NCBI GenBank assembly: GCA_029262855.1 | Contig: JAJCYP010000015.1 | Coordinates: 1-64,000, forward strand | Direction of reading: 5' to 3' | DNA from: Bacteroidota bacterium | Lineage (GTDB): Bacteria > Bacteroidota > Rhodothermia > Rhodothermales > UBA10348 | Length of the DNA stretch: 64,000 bases | Part shown: in pieces, positions 1 to 8,290 of the stretch | Numbering within the stretch: the stretch's first letter is position 1 | Layout of the letters: every line of letters starts with the position of its first letter | Made by a program: the position numbers and the translations under genes | Notes under the pieces: generated by a model | Database searches by the model: none | The model's input: the letters and a program-made list of their open reading frames with translations, nothing else | What the model was told of the DNA's origin: nothing

Positions 1-1
1 G

Positions 2-559
2 ATGTACGCCCGCACCCAAACCCTCGCCATGGAGACCGTTCTCCCCGAACAGCTTGACTTCCCGGATATCGTCCGGGACTACAAGCGCGGCGTGCTGTCG
101 CTGGCTCTGGATCTGACCGGCAATCTCCATGATGCCGAGGATCTCGCGCAGGAGGTGTTCATCAAGGCGCACCGGCATCTGGATACCTACCGGGGCGAAT
201 CCGGCCTCTATGCGTGGCTGCGCCGGATTGCGGTCAATACACATCTGAACAAGAAGCGGAAGAAGTCGGTGACGTTCATGCGCCTGTTCGGCGACGTGAC
301 GGGCAGCGACGACTGGGCCGACAACGGAGCCACCCCGGAGACGGGCGCCGAGTCGGGGAATCTCCGCGCACACATTGATCGCGCGCTCGAGTCTCTCACC
401 CCGCGCGAGCGAAGCGCATTTGTCATGCGTCACTACCAGGACATGTCCACACGCGATGTGGCGGATGCCATGGGAGTGGCCGATGGAACGGTGAAGAGCC
501 TTCTCTTCAGGGCCACCGGAAAACTGCGGTCATCGCTTCAATTTCTGAGGCAGGAATAA
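2..559 (+). CDS. ECF-type RNA polymerase sigma factor (sigma-70 family)
   Basis: Directs RNA polymerase to a dedicated set of promoters. Region 2 is visible at about residues 40-85 (DAEDLAQEVFIKA and YAWLRRIAVN). A region 4 helix-turn-helix is at about 130-180 (LTPRERSAFVMRHY, then VADGTVKSLLFRA). The 185-residue size and the lack of regions 1 and 3 fit the ECF class. The frame is open to the window edge, so the true start may lie upstream; an internal ATG at position 29 is an alternative. The stop codon overlaps the ATG of the anti-sigma gene by one base (TAATG), so the two are translationally coupled. It heads a run of four exported HEAT-repeat genes that it probably controls, which is inference from gene order. 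Confidence 0.9.
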   Translation: MYARTQTLAMETVLPEQLDFPDIVRDYKRGVLSLALDLTGNLHDAEDLAQEVFIKAHRHLDTYRGESGLYAWLRRIAVNTHLNKKRKKSVTFMRLFGDVTGSDDWADNGATPETGAESGNLRAHIDRALESLTPRERSAFVMRHYQDMSTRDVADAMGVADGTVKSLLFRATGKLRSSLQFLRQE

Positions 560-1353
560 TGGATGAAACAATGAACACATCGTGCCCCGAGTGGCAAGAG
601 GTCATGGTAGACGTTCTCTTCGGGGAGGCGTCCGTGGCAGACAGAGCGAGACTGGAGGCGCACACGACCGATTGCCAGGCGTGCGCTGCCGAATATGCAT
701 CGCTATCAGAGACCCTCGAACTCACGGCCGCCCGCCCGGAGGCAGACCTCGATGAGCCCAGGCTCGCCGCCTTGGAGCAGCGGATCCTGCTTCAGACCAG
801 CTCAGCGGCTGTTCAGGGCCCTCCCGTAAACGTCTACCGCCTTCCCGATTGGACACGAAAGGCCGCATCGGTAGCGGCTGTCCTGATCATCGGCGTCCTG
901 ATTGGCCGATCGCTGCCCGGGGATTCTCCAGCCAGCAATCCGGCCACCGATCCGGGATCGTCCGCGCTCCAACTCGTTGTCGAGGATCGGGCGCATGACT
1001 ACCTGGACCGCTCACGGACCCTGCTTCTGGGCGTCGTCAACTTCGACGGGGCCAGTGAGGACCCTGCGTCCCTGAACCTCCCTCAGCGCAGCGAGATTGC
1101 CCGTGAACTCCTGCACGAGGCGGACTATCTGAAGACCAGCCTGACGAAATCGGAACAGCAGCGTCTGCGAGCGCTGGTCTCCGAGCTCGAAGTGATTCTG
1201 CTGCAATTGGCCCACCTCGAGGCCCAAGCAGACATACCTGAGATCGAAATCGTCCAGTCAGGTGTGGACCAGACGGGACTCCTATTCAAAATTGAAGTGG
1301 AGAAAATGCGCAAGACCTCCGGCCCGAAAGAGCGGCCTGGACTATCGGTCTGA
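559..1353 (+). CDS. zf-HC2 anti-sigma factor, single-pass membrane protein
   Basis: Predicted to hold the upstream ECF sigma factor at the inner membrane. The N-terminus carries the anti-sigma zinc-finger signature H-x3-C-x2-C (HTTDCQAC, about residues 32-39). One transmembrane helix follows at about 96-111 (AASVAAVLIIGVLIG), and the C-terminal domain of roughly 150 residues would be periplasmic. That domain is predicted helical (LHEADYLKTSL, SELEVILLQLAHLEAQ) and has no family I recognise; it may be the sensor. The ATG overlaps the sigma stop codon. The next gene starts 35 bases downstream on the same strand. Confidence 0.85.
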   Translation: MDETMNTSCPEWQEVMVDVLFGEASVADRARLEAHTTDCQACAAEYASLSETLELTAARPEADLDEPRLAALEQRILLQTSSAAVQGPPVNVYRLPDWTRKAASVAAVLIIGVLIGRSLPGDSPASNPATDPGSSALQLVVEDRAHDYLDRSRTLLLGVVNFDGASEDPASLNLPQRSEIARELLHEADYLKTSLTKSEQQRLRALVSELEVILLQLAHLEAQADIPEIEIVQSGVDQTGLLFKIEVEKMRKTSGPKERPGLSV

Positions 1354-1388
1354 CGTCTTTTCATCGCCATCCTAAATCGAACGGAACT

Positions 1389-3173
1389 ATGTATTCCAAT
1401 AGAACACATTCCCTGAGGATTGCCTCGAGAGGCACCAGAGCCTGGATTCTGGTTGTCCTCACGGTGGCGGTTATACCATCGGCGGCCGTCGCTCAGTCCG
1501 CTCAAGAGGCCTATGCCACGGCGAATACCCTGATCCTGAATCAGCGTTGGAGCGAGGCCAGAGCCGCCATGATCAAGTACGCCCAGGACTACCCGGGAAC
1601 AGACCGCGCCGACGACGCCGGATTCTATTCCTGCTATGCCGTCGACCAGATGGCCTCGGCCCCGGCCGAGGCGTTCGAATGTTATTCCCGTTTCGTCGCC
1701 GATCACAGTCGCAGTAATTATGTCGACGATGCCAAGGGCGGAATGGTCCGCCTGGCTCGCCTCCTGAGCGAGACGGGGCAGCCGGAATACCAGAGCCGTA
1801 TTCGCGAGCTCGAACGGGGCGATGACGAGGACGTGGCCCTTGCCGCTCTGTACGCCTTGCAAAATCTGGGTGATGACACGGCCCTGGAGACGATTCTGAG
1901 TGTATACGACCGCTCCTCCAGCGAGCGCATTCGCGGCCGCATTGTCTATATGCTTGCCGACTTCGAAGGCGAGGACATCATTCCTCGACTGAAGGACATC
2001 GCCCTCACCGACGGTTCGCCGTCCGTGCGCAAGAACGCGGTATACGCAATCGGCAACCACGATCACCAGACCGAGGCCGCCGCGGCCCTTGCTGACATCA
2101 TGACATCGGACGCGGACATGGGTGTCCGAAAGGCCGCCGTCCATGCTCTTGGAAACCAGGATGGCGCTGGCATGGTCGGGATGTTGGCCGACGTGGCCCG
2201 CACTGGCGAGCCGGAATTGGGCAAAGCCGCGGTCTATGCCCTGGGTAACGTCGATTCCAGGGAGGCGCTTGACGCACTGCAGGCGGTCATTGCCGGGGGC
2301 GGCTCGGTGGACGTCAGGAAGGCCGCTCTGTACGCGATGAGCAATAACGAGTCTTCGGCATCCATTCCCTTCCTGGCGAACCTGGCCAAAACCTCCGACA
2401 GTGCCGACTTGGCCAAGGCTGCCACCTACGCCCTGGGCAATTTCGACGCGCCAGCCGCCTCGACGGCCCTGCTGGCGATAGTCTCAGAGGCCAGGTCCTC
2501 CGATGTTCGCAAAGCCGCGCTCTATGCCATTGGCAACCTGGGGTCATCCGATGCGCTAGCCAAACTCATCGATATCGCCACCAACGCGAATGATGCGGAG
2601 TTGCAGAAGGCCGCGGTTTACGCCATCAGCAATGTGGGGGGTGGGGAGGCGAGTCGCTCTCTGATTGTTCTCTTCCGAACTGCCACCAGCATCGAGGTCA
2701 AGAAGGCCATCATCCACAGCATCGGGAATCAGGGCGACTCCGGCGCCCGGGTGTTCCTGGTTCAGGTTGCGAAGGGCGATCCCGACCCGGATATCGCCAA
2801 GACGGCCGTATACGCCGTCGGGAATCTCATCGAAGGCGACGATCCGTCGGTGCTGATGGAGATCCTCTCAGACTCCAAGCATTCCGACGTCCGCCGGGCA
2901 GCGCTCCACGCCATAGGGAACTTTGGATCACCTGCCGCTCTGGATCTGCTGGATCAGATTGCCACCAGCGACCCGGATATCGAACAGCGCCGGGCAGCCA
3001 CCTTTGCCCTCGGCAATATCGATTCCGACCGAGCGGTGGACGCCCTCGTGCGGATCATCGAGAACGATTCCAGCACCCGGGTTCGCACAGCCGCGGTACA
3101 GGCCCTCGGCAACATCGGATCTGACAAGGCGAAGGCTGCCCTCCTGAAGATTCTGGAAGGCGGGGACGACTAG
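1389..3173 (+). CDS. Exported HEAT-repeat protein with about 14 repeats
   Basis: A signal peptide is visible (hydrophobic stretch AWILVVLTVAVIPSAAVAQ, cleavage likely after AVA near residue 36). A TPR-like helical segment of about 100 residues follows (LILNQRWSEARAAMIKYAQDYPG). From about residue 140 to the end there are roughly 14 tandem HEAT/PBS-lyase-type repeats of 31-33 residues, each with a core like VRKAALYAIGN. Such solenoids are protein-binding scaffolds; no catalytic motif is seen. It is the largest of four HEAT proteins behind the sigma/anti-sigma pair. The ligand is unknown. It could be a periplasmic assembly platform or a sensor partner for the anti-sigma factor. Confidence 0.85.
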   Translation: MYSNRTHSLRIASRGTRAWILVVLTVAVIPSAAVAQSAQEAYATANTLILNQRWSEARAAMIKYAQDYPGTDRADDAGFYSCYAVDQMASAPAEAFECYSRFVADHSRSNYVDDAKGGMVRLARLLSETGQPEYQSRIRELERGDDEDVALAALYALQNLGDDTALETILSVYDRSSSERIRGRIVYMLADFEGEDIIPRLKDIALTDGSPSVRKNAVYAIGNHDHQTEAAAALADIMTSDADMGVRKAAVHALGNQDGAGMVGMLADVARTGEPELGKAAVYALGNVDSREALDALQAVIAGGGSVDVRKAALYAMSNNESSASIPFLANLAKTSDSADLAKAATYALGNFDAPAASTALLAIVSEARSSDVRKAALYAIGNLGSSDALAKLIDIATNANDAELQKAAVYAISNVGGGEASRSLIVLFRTATSIEVKKAIIHSIGNQGDSGARVFLVQVAKGDPDPDIAKTAVYAVGNLIEGDDPSVLMEILSDSKHSDVRRAALHAIGNFGSPAALDLLDQIATSDPDIEQRRAATFALGNIDSDRAVDALVRIIENDSSTRVRTAAVQALGNIGSDKAKAALLKILEGGDD

Positions 3174-3211
3174 TCCTTCCCAATTCACATTAACACCCAC
3201 GAGGTAATGTC

Positions 3212-3856
3212 ATGAATATCAACAAAGTCCTGGGCTGGTCAGCCATCGTCGCTGCGAGCCTGCTCGTCGTGTCTCCATTCATCTCCAGTACCGGTGAAAC
3301 CGAGCCAGCGGATTCCACCAACGTCCACACGGTTTCAACTGCCACGGACACGGCCACTTCTGATGATCCGGAGGTAGCCAAGGCCGCGATCTATGCGCTG
3401 GCGAACTCCCTGGAGGAAAACCAGATCGACGTCCTGACACCGTTTGTAACCGAGGCCGCACACCCCGAGGTGCGGAAAGCAGCCATCTATGCGATTGGAA
3501 ATATAGGTGGCCCGGCGGCAGCCGAGTTTCTCCGGGAGACCGCAATCACCCATGCCGACATCCAGATCGCCAAGGCGGCCGTGTACGGGATGTCCAACCT
3601 CCTCGAGGATGACGACATCGCGCCGCTGGTATACATCCTGCAGAAGGCCGATCGCGTAGAGATCCGCAAAGCCGCGCTTTACCAGCTGGGCAACAGCGAC
3701 AGCGATGAGGCCGTGGCCGCGCTCGCGGATGTTGCCCGGAGTGGCGCTGATGGTGAACTCCGCAAAGCCGCCGTTTACGCGCTCGGCAACCACGAATCCG
3801 AGGCGGCACGCGACGTGCTGGTCGAGCTGCTTGGCAATCTCGGCGGACAGAAATGA
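3212..3856 (+). CDS. HEAT-repeat protein with N-terminal membrane or signal segment
   Basis: 214 residues. An N-terminal hydrophobic segment (VLGWSAIVAASLLVVSPFI, about residues 5-23) suggests export or membrane anchoring. After a Thr/Ser/Asp linker, about five HEAT repeats run from residue 50 to the end, each with the same KAAIYALGN-like core as the preceding gene. A GAGG ribosome-binding site lies upstream of the ATG, in the loop of a short inverted repeat (ACATTA at 3187-3192, TAATGT at 3205-3210). The stop overlaps the next start by four bases (ATGA). The strong likeness to its neighbours implies local duplication. Confidence 0.82.
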   Translation: MNINKVLGWSAIVAASLLVVSPFISSTGETEPADSTNVHTVSTATDTATSDDPEVAKAAIYALANSLEENQIDVLTPFVTEAAHPEVRKAAIYAIGNIGGPAAAEFLRETAITHADIQIAKAAVYGMSNLLEDDDIAPLVYILQKADRVEIRKAALYQLGNSDSDEAVAALADVARSGADGELRKAAVYALGNHESEAARDVLVELLGNLGGQK

Positions 3857-4659
3857 AAACCTCGGCATTCCTGCTTCTGCTCCTGGCCGTATGCATGCCG
3901 TCCGAGGGATTCAGCCAGGTTGTCATTCGTGCGCCTGCTGGTACCGGAGGCCTATCAGCAGCCTGGGAGTGGGCCATCAAACAGTCGGCGCCCCGCGCCG
4001 CGGAAGTGATCGCCGTAGTCTGGACCATCGATTCGGCCGGCGCGAACTGGCGATGGGACAACCAGGGGCCTCCGCTCTATGAACTCCTTGAACTTCCCGC
4101 AGCATCCGGAGCCAGAACGGCCATTGTCGCGATTGCAAAGAGGGGAGAGGTTACCAAGCTGAGCATACAGGACCTGGACTGGCCCCTTCGTCAAGGTGTC
4201 TCGCACGTGATTTTTTTGGGCGAAGCCTCCCAGGCGGAAAGCTTCGACTTGGTCTCAGAACTCGATCTGCGCTCGACCGATGTGCAAAGGGCCCGTCTAC
4301 ACGTTGCTGCGATTCACCACAACGTCCCAGCAGCCGGAACGATGATTCTGGAGGCACTGGGGTCCCAAAATCGAGACGTCCGAAAAGTGGCCGCCTACGC
4401 CTGGGCCCACTTTGGAGGGAAGGATGCACTGCCGCGTTTGACGGACTTGGCGGTGGGTGACACCGATGTGGCCGTGGCCAAGGCGGCGGCGTACGCGATT
4501 GGTTCGGTTGATGACACCGCATCCGTCGAAGCCCTCGTGGGCGTGCTGGACGACTCAACACGGCGCGAGGTTCGCAAGGCGGCGGCCTACGCGCTGGGCA
4601 ACTTGGGTTCGCCGGAAGCGAGGGCGGTCCTGATCCGCCTCATCCGCACAGAACAGTGA
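3853..4659 (+). CDS. Exported protein with C-terminal HEAT repeats
   Basis: 268 residues with a signal peptide (MKTSAFLLLLLAVCMPSEGFSQ). An N-terminal domain of about 120 residues has no family I recognise. About four HEAT repeats follow from residue 140; the last three have the cores VRKVAAYAWAH, VAKAAAYAIGS and VRKAAAYALGN. The start overlaps the stop of the preceding gene by four bases, so translation is coupled. It belongs to the HEAT group of the sigma-factor operon. The unique N-terminal domain distinguishes it from its paralogues and may give it a separate partner. Confidence 0.8.
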   Translation: MKTSAFLLLLLAVCMPSEGFSQVVIRAPAGTGGLSAAWEWAIKQSAPRAAEVIAVVWTIDSAGANWRWDNQGPPLYELLELPAASGARTAIVAIAKRGEVTKLSIQDLDWPLRQGVSHVIFLGEASQAESFDLVSELDLRSTDVQRARLHVAAIHHNVPAAGTMILEALGSQNRDVRKVAAYAWAHFGGKDALPRLTDLAVGDTDVAVAKAAAYAIGSVDDTASVEALVGVLDDSTRREVRKAAAYALGNLGSPEARAVLIRLIRTEQ

Positions 4660-5558
4660 TGCGGACCGTTGCCATCCTGGGCACCTTCCTGCTCTTGCCG
4701 GCTGCGTCCGGTCAGGTACACCATGCTCACGACCTGACGCTGGATCAGCTGTTCACGGCGTCCGCGACGTTGTCCCAGGAGACCGCGTCAGAGGCTGTCT
4801 GGGCCGGATATTCCATTCACCGCCAGATGTACGCAGATTCCCGGTTCGGGTGGTACAGCGCGGGCTCTGACCGCCCGGCCCTTGCCGAGATCCTTGGGGA
4901 CGGAACAACCCCGCATGGCCAGGAGGTGGCAGCGGCCGCCCGCCGCGCGCTGGCGGGTTTGGAGGACGAACAGCCTCTCGTGACAAAGGAGGTGGGGATC
5001 CTCTTCCAACTGATGCCAAGCCAGCAGACCATCAGCCAGATCCGCCTTGTTACCATGGACGCGCCAGCCCGCCTCGGCGGTGCCCCAATTCTGTGGGCAG
5101 GCAGTCGACCCGACAGCGAAAGTCTGGACTTTCTCGAGAGCCTTTGGACGGACCTGACCGACGAACTCCGTGAGGACGTCGTCACGGCAATCGGGGCGCA
5201 CGACCTACCGGATCGCGTCATGCCGTTGCTGGTAGAGGTGACGCGATCCTACGGGGATCGCGATGCAGGGGAGACCGCTCGGCACTGGCTGGCCGACCAC
5301 CTCTCAGTGGCGATGGGACTGCGGCCCGAATCGCGGGGCCGACGGACTTCTGATGACGAGGTTCGCCGCTCTGCCCTCTACGCCCTGGTGAATGTGGAGG
5401 AGGGGAGGGCCGGTGAAATGCTTGTCAGGCTTGTCACGTCCTCGCCGGACTCCAGGATTCGGCGCCTCGCCCTCATCCAATTGGCCCATCTCGATGGCCG
5501 TGCAGGCGAATCCGCGCTACTGAGAATGGCTGAGCGTTATGTACGAACCGGCGGTTGA
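4659..5558 (+). CDS. Exported protein with weak HEAT repeats, last gene of the sigma/HEAT operon
   Basis: 299 residues from the ATG that overlaps the previous stop (TGATG); a GTG one codon earlier is possible but less likely. A signal peptide is present (VAILGTFLLLPAASGQ). A His-rich stretch follows (VHHAHDLTLDQL). HEAT-like helical repeats are clearest near the C-terminus (VRRSALYALVNVEEG, IRRLALIQLAHLDG), and the middle is more divergent. No catalytic motif is apparent. The next gene is convergent and ends 25 bases away, so this is the operon's last cistron. Confidence 0.8.
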   Translation: MRTVAILGTFLLLPAASGQVHHAHDLTLDQLFTASATLSQETASEAVWAGYSIHRQMYADSRFGWYSAGSDRPALAEILGDGTTPHGQEVAAAARRALAGLEDEQPLVTKEVGILFQLMPSQQTISQIRLVTMDAPARLGGAPILWAGSRPDSESLDFLESLWTDLTDELREDVVTAIGAHDLPDRVMPLLVEVTRSYGDRDAGETARHWLADHLSVAMGLRPESRGRRTSDDEVRRSALYALVNVEEGRAGEMLVRLVTSSPDSRIRRLALIQLAHLDGRAGESALLRMAERYVRTGG

Positions 5559-5582
5559 AAAGCGGCCTCAGCCGCAAATCCG

Positions 5583-6026
5583 TTATCCAGGATAGGATCC
5601 GGAGATCAGGCTCTCAAGATGCTGTGCCTTGGCCTGGGTCTCGACGAGAAGGGCCTTCACAATGTCACCAATGGACAGAATGCCCACCAATTGGCCTTCC
5701 CGGGTGACGGGGAGATGGCGAATACGATGCGCCGTCATGAGCGCCATACAGTCCGGAATGGATGAGTTCGGCTCCACGGTAATGAGGTTCGACGTCATCG
5801 CCTCACTGGTCAACGTGGTACGCGATGTACGTCCCTGGAGTACAATCCGCCGCAGATAGTCCCGTTCGGTGAAGATGCCGACGGTTGCTCCTGCAGATGT
5901 CACAATAATGGACCCGACGCGCCTAGCCTCCATAATTTCAATGGCCTCGTAAACGGTGGCGTTCTCGTCCACCGTCAACACATCGCTGCCCTTTCTTCTG
6001 AGCAGGTCTTCTACGGTTCTCGTCAT
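5583..6026 (-). CDS. Tandem CBS-domain protein
   Basis: A stand-alone pair of CBS motifs (a Bateman module), 147 residues from the chosen ATG (MTRTVEDLL). The first motif is at about residues 8-62 (VYEAIEIMEARRVGSIIVT, then GIFTERDYLRRIV). The second is at about 75-130 (SIPDCMALMTAHRIRHLPVTREGQLVGILSIGDIVK). Such proteins bind adenine nucleotides and act as energy or ligand sensors. Upstream ATG (6062) and TTG (6083) starts would add residues that do not look like the family. It stands alone between convergent and divergent neighbours, so its partner is not evident. Confidence 0.85.
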   Translation of the reverse strand: MTRTVEDLLRRKGSDVLTVDENATVYEAIEIMEARRVGSIIVTSAGATVGIFTERDYLRRIVLQGRTSRTTLTSEAMTSNLITVEPNSSIPDCMALMTAHRIRHLPVTREGQLVGILSIGDIVKALLVETQAKAQHLESLISGSYPG

Positions 6027-6302
6027 CTCTAGTCCGGCATTGTGAACCCTCAATGAACGCATGAACGGGCGAAATACAAACAACTCACGAAGAAACAGTC
6101 GATATTCGTTGTAACGACTACTGGATCCAGGTCACGAATAGGCCCTTTCGCAGGCCACCATCGCGTGGTACGATGTTGCGCTGTGGCTCGAAATCGAGCG
6201 GGAGTTGGAAGGCCAATTCGCGTCGTTGGAGCTGGCCTGAGAGCCAGGCGCGGCACCGACCTCTGCCGGGATTCACAGACGCCATGCCTGCCGGACACTA
6301 TA

Positions 6303-7139
6303 ATGCGTCCCTCAGACCCCAATACGATGGAAATTCCTGCTTCAAAACAGTCACCAGCGTCCCGAAAGAGTGTTCAGGATCTTGCGCTGATCTTTATCGC
6401 GCTCGCTTACGGTGCTGACTCCGAACTCACCGACACCGAGATCGAGTCACTCACCGCGGCCATAGGAAGATGGAGACCCGACGATGAGCCGGACGAGATT
6501 CGCGAGATAGTGGTCGGCGCGCTCGCTGTGTTCGAGGCAGACGATTCAGGTGACGAGGTCGTCTCGGCCATCGAGTCGCTGGACGAACAACTCGTACCGT
6601 CATCCAAACAGCGTGCCCTGGAGGACGCCATGCTGATCGCTGAGGCGGACGGATTGTTGCTCAGCTCCGAGCGGACGCTGATATCCGTTCTTGCGGCTGC
6701 CTGGGACCTCCGTTCATCCGAGGCGGAGCTCATCGCAAAGACCACCGCCACGGTTGATGACCGTCCGGTCTGGACTCTGCTGCACGACATCGCGCTGCTC
6801 GCAATCGCAATAGCGCATGGCTCAGAGGGTGGAATTGATCGGCACGAGATCACGAGCATGATCACCAGACTCGGTGGATGGCGCTCTGATCTTGATCCAG
6901 ACGATTTGCAGGCCGTCATACGAACGGCTCTGGAAGTCTTTTCCGAGGTCAATCTTGTCGAAGTCCTGCAGCAGTGCGCCGTCAGTGTGCGGGAACGCCT
7001 GCCGCACGCCTTGCGCTTGATCGTGCTGGATGACCTGATTGCGGTCGCCGAGGCCGATGGCTCCATGAACCGCAACGAGGCCGACATGGTCGGCTCACTG
7101 GCGCAGGCCTGGCAGCTCGAGATTCGAATCGAGGCGTAG
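6303..7139 (+). CDS. Tandem TerB-like domain protein
   Basis: 278 residues from ATG 6303; a second ATG at 6327 is also possible. Two copies of an all-helical TerB-like (tellurite-resistance family) domain are visible, at about residues 20-140 and 150-275. Both end in the same acidic pattern (LEDAMLIAEADGLLLSSERTLI and LDDLIAVAEADGSMNRNEADMV), which shows an internal duplication. TerB domains bind divalent metal through acidic residues and often sit at the inner membrane face, but the role here is unknown. The 276 bases upstream, shared with the divergent CBS gene, show only a small palindrome (GCTCGA-AA-TCGAGC, 6186-6199). Confidence 0.7.
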   Translation: MRPSDPNTMEIPASKQSPASRKSVQDLALIFIALAYGADSELTDTEIESLTAAIGRWRPDDEPDEIREIVVGALAVFEADDSGDEVVSAIESLDEQLVPSSKQRALEDAMLIAEADGLLLSSERTLISVLAAAWDLRSSEAELIAKTTATVDDRPVWTLLHDIALLAIAIAHGSEGGIDRHEITSMITRLGGWRSDLDPDDLQAVIRTALEVFSEVNLVEVLQQCAVSVRERLPHALRLIVLDDLIAVAEADGSMNRNEADMVGSLAQAWQLEIRIEA

Positions 7140-7219
7140 GACCTTCTGAGGGCCGCCGGCGGCCGCGTGAAGTGCAACGATTCCAATTCTTTAACACCAC
7201 TTCTCCATCTCCTATTGCC

Positions 7220-7249
7220 AATGCAACATAATTAGCCTTATGTTGCATT
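7220..7249. other. dif: dif-like Xer recombination site
   Basis: A perfect inverted repeat of two 12-base arms around a 6-base centre: AATGCAACATAA, ttagcc, TTATGTTGCATT. The 6-base spacer and the inner ends CATAA/TTATG match the layout of chromosomal dif sites. The right arm matches 9 of 11 bases of the E. coli XerD half-site. It directly abuts the start codon of a Xer-type tyrosine recombinase, as in single-recombinase systems such as XerS/difSL. The alternative is an autoregulatory operator for that gene. Confidence 0.7.
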
Positions 7250-8215
7250 ATGGATGCAGAGCAACAGAATGAAGGACTGGTCCCTCGCCGGGACGCGAGG
7301 CCTGGATTGCCCGGCAGTTTGCCCCACGGGTCGTCCCACGGGTTATCCCGCAGTGCAGGCTCGGATGAGGAACTCATCAACCTCTGGCTACGCGGCAAGA
7401 GCAAGAACACGGCCGAGGCTTATCGGCGTGATGTGACGCAGTTCGCTCTCTTTTTCGGCGGCAGCCTGCACTACGTTCGTCTGGAGGATCTCTGGGACTG
7501 GCACGACGAGATCCGTGATGAAGGAAACTCCCTCGCGACCATCGCCCGCAAGATCGCTTCGCTCAAGAGCCTTTTCAGCTTCGGCCATCGCATCGGCGTG
7601 CTTCCCGTAAACGTTGGTGCGGCGTTCTCTCTGCCGAAGATCCCAAGCCACCTCTCTGAGCGGATCCTTACCGAGGACGAGACGCGTCAACTCCTGACCG
7701 ACGAGGGCTCAACCCGAAATACGGTCCTGCTTCAGCTCTTCTACGCTTCCGGTGCGCGTGTTTCTGAACTCGCCAGCCTCACATGGGCGTCCGTGAGAGG
7801 CCGCAAAACGGCAGAGGGACACAAAACCGGGCAGATATCGCTTCTGGGAAAGGGCTCAAAGACGCGATCTGTGCTGCTGTCAGCCAATACCTGGAACCAA
7901 CTCCTGGCTCTGAAGAACTCCGAACTGGCCGCGGGTCACGGCCAGGCCGAGGACCCCGTATTCCGTTCTGCCAAGGGCGGTCCGCTCTCCAGGCAGCAGA
8001 TGTGGCGCATTGTTCGCAATGCAGCGCGTCGCGTGGGCCTGTCGCAAAAGGTGTCTCCTCACTGGCTGAGGCACGCCCATGCCTCCCACGCGCTTGATCG
8101 GGGTGCACCGGTTCACCTTGTCAAGGAAACGCTGGGACACGAGTCGCTGGCAACCACGAGCAAGTACGCACACGCTCGGCCCGATGACTCTTCGTCGAAG
8201 TACCTGGACATGTGA
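7250..8215 (+). CDS. Xer-type tyrosine recombinase/integrase
   Basis: 321 residues. An N-terminal SAM-like core-binding domain spans about 38-125 (LINLWLRGKSKNTAEAYRRDV). The catalytic domain follows, with the full active-site set visible: Arg170 (ASGARVSEL), Lys201 or Lys204 (GKGSKTR), His271 and Arg274 (HWLRHA), His297 (LGHES) and the nucleophile Tyr306 (SKYAH), at the His-to-Tyr spacing of nine seen in XerD. About 35 extra N-terminal residues are unusual. The perfect 12-6-12 inverted repeat abutting its start codon is the probable recombination site, so chromosome-dimer resolution is the favoured role. An integrase of a decayed mobile element is possible, but no other element genes are nearby. 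Confidence 0.88.
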   Translation: MDAEQQNEGLVPRRDARPGLPGSLPHGSSHGLSRSAGSDEELINLWLRGKSKNTAEAYRRDVTQFALFFGGSLHYVRLEDLWDWHDEIRDEGNSLATIARKIASLKSLFSFGHRIGVLPVNVGAAFSLPKIPSHLSERILTEDETRQLLTDEGSTRNTVLLQLFYASGARVSELASLTWASVRGRKTAEGHKTGQISLLGKGSKTRSVLLSANTWNQLLALKNSELAAGHGQAEDPVFRSAKGGPLSRQQMWRIVRNAARRVGLSQKVSPHWLRHAHASHALDRGAPVHLVKETLGHESLATTSKYAHARPDDSSSKYLDM

Positions 8216-8290
8216 TGTCTGGCGGGCAGTGCTCGTCAGGCGCGGGGAGTCTGTCAAGTTCCTATCTTTCCCAGTACCAATATCTTCCGC

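Noticed and set aside
7250-8215. A mobile element carrying the tyrosine recombinase
   Set aside because: No second element gene, terminal repeats or composition shift flank it, and the adjacent site has dif architecture. Not fully excluded.
8263-8270. TATCTTTC upstream of the rhodanese gene as a promoter
   Set aside because: One mismatch to TAnnTTTG and no TTG element at the required distance.
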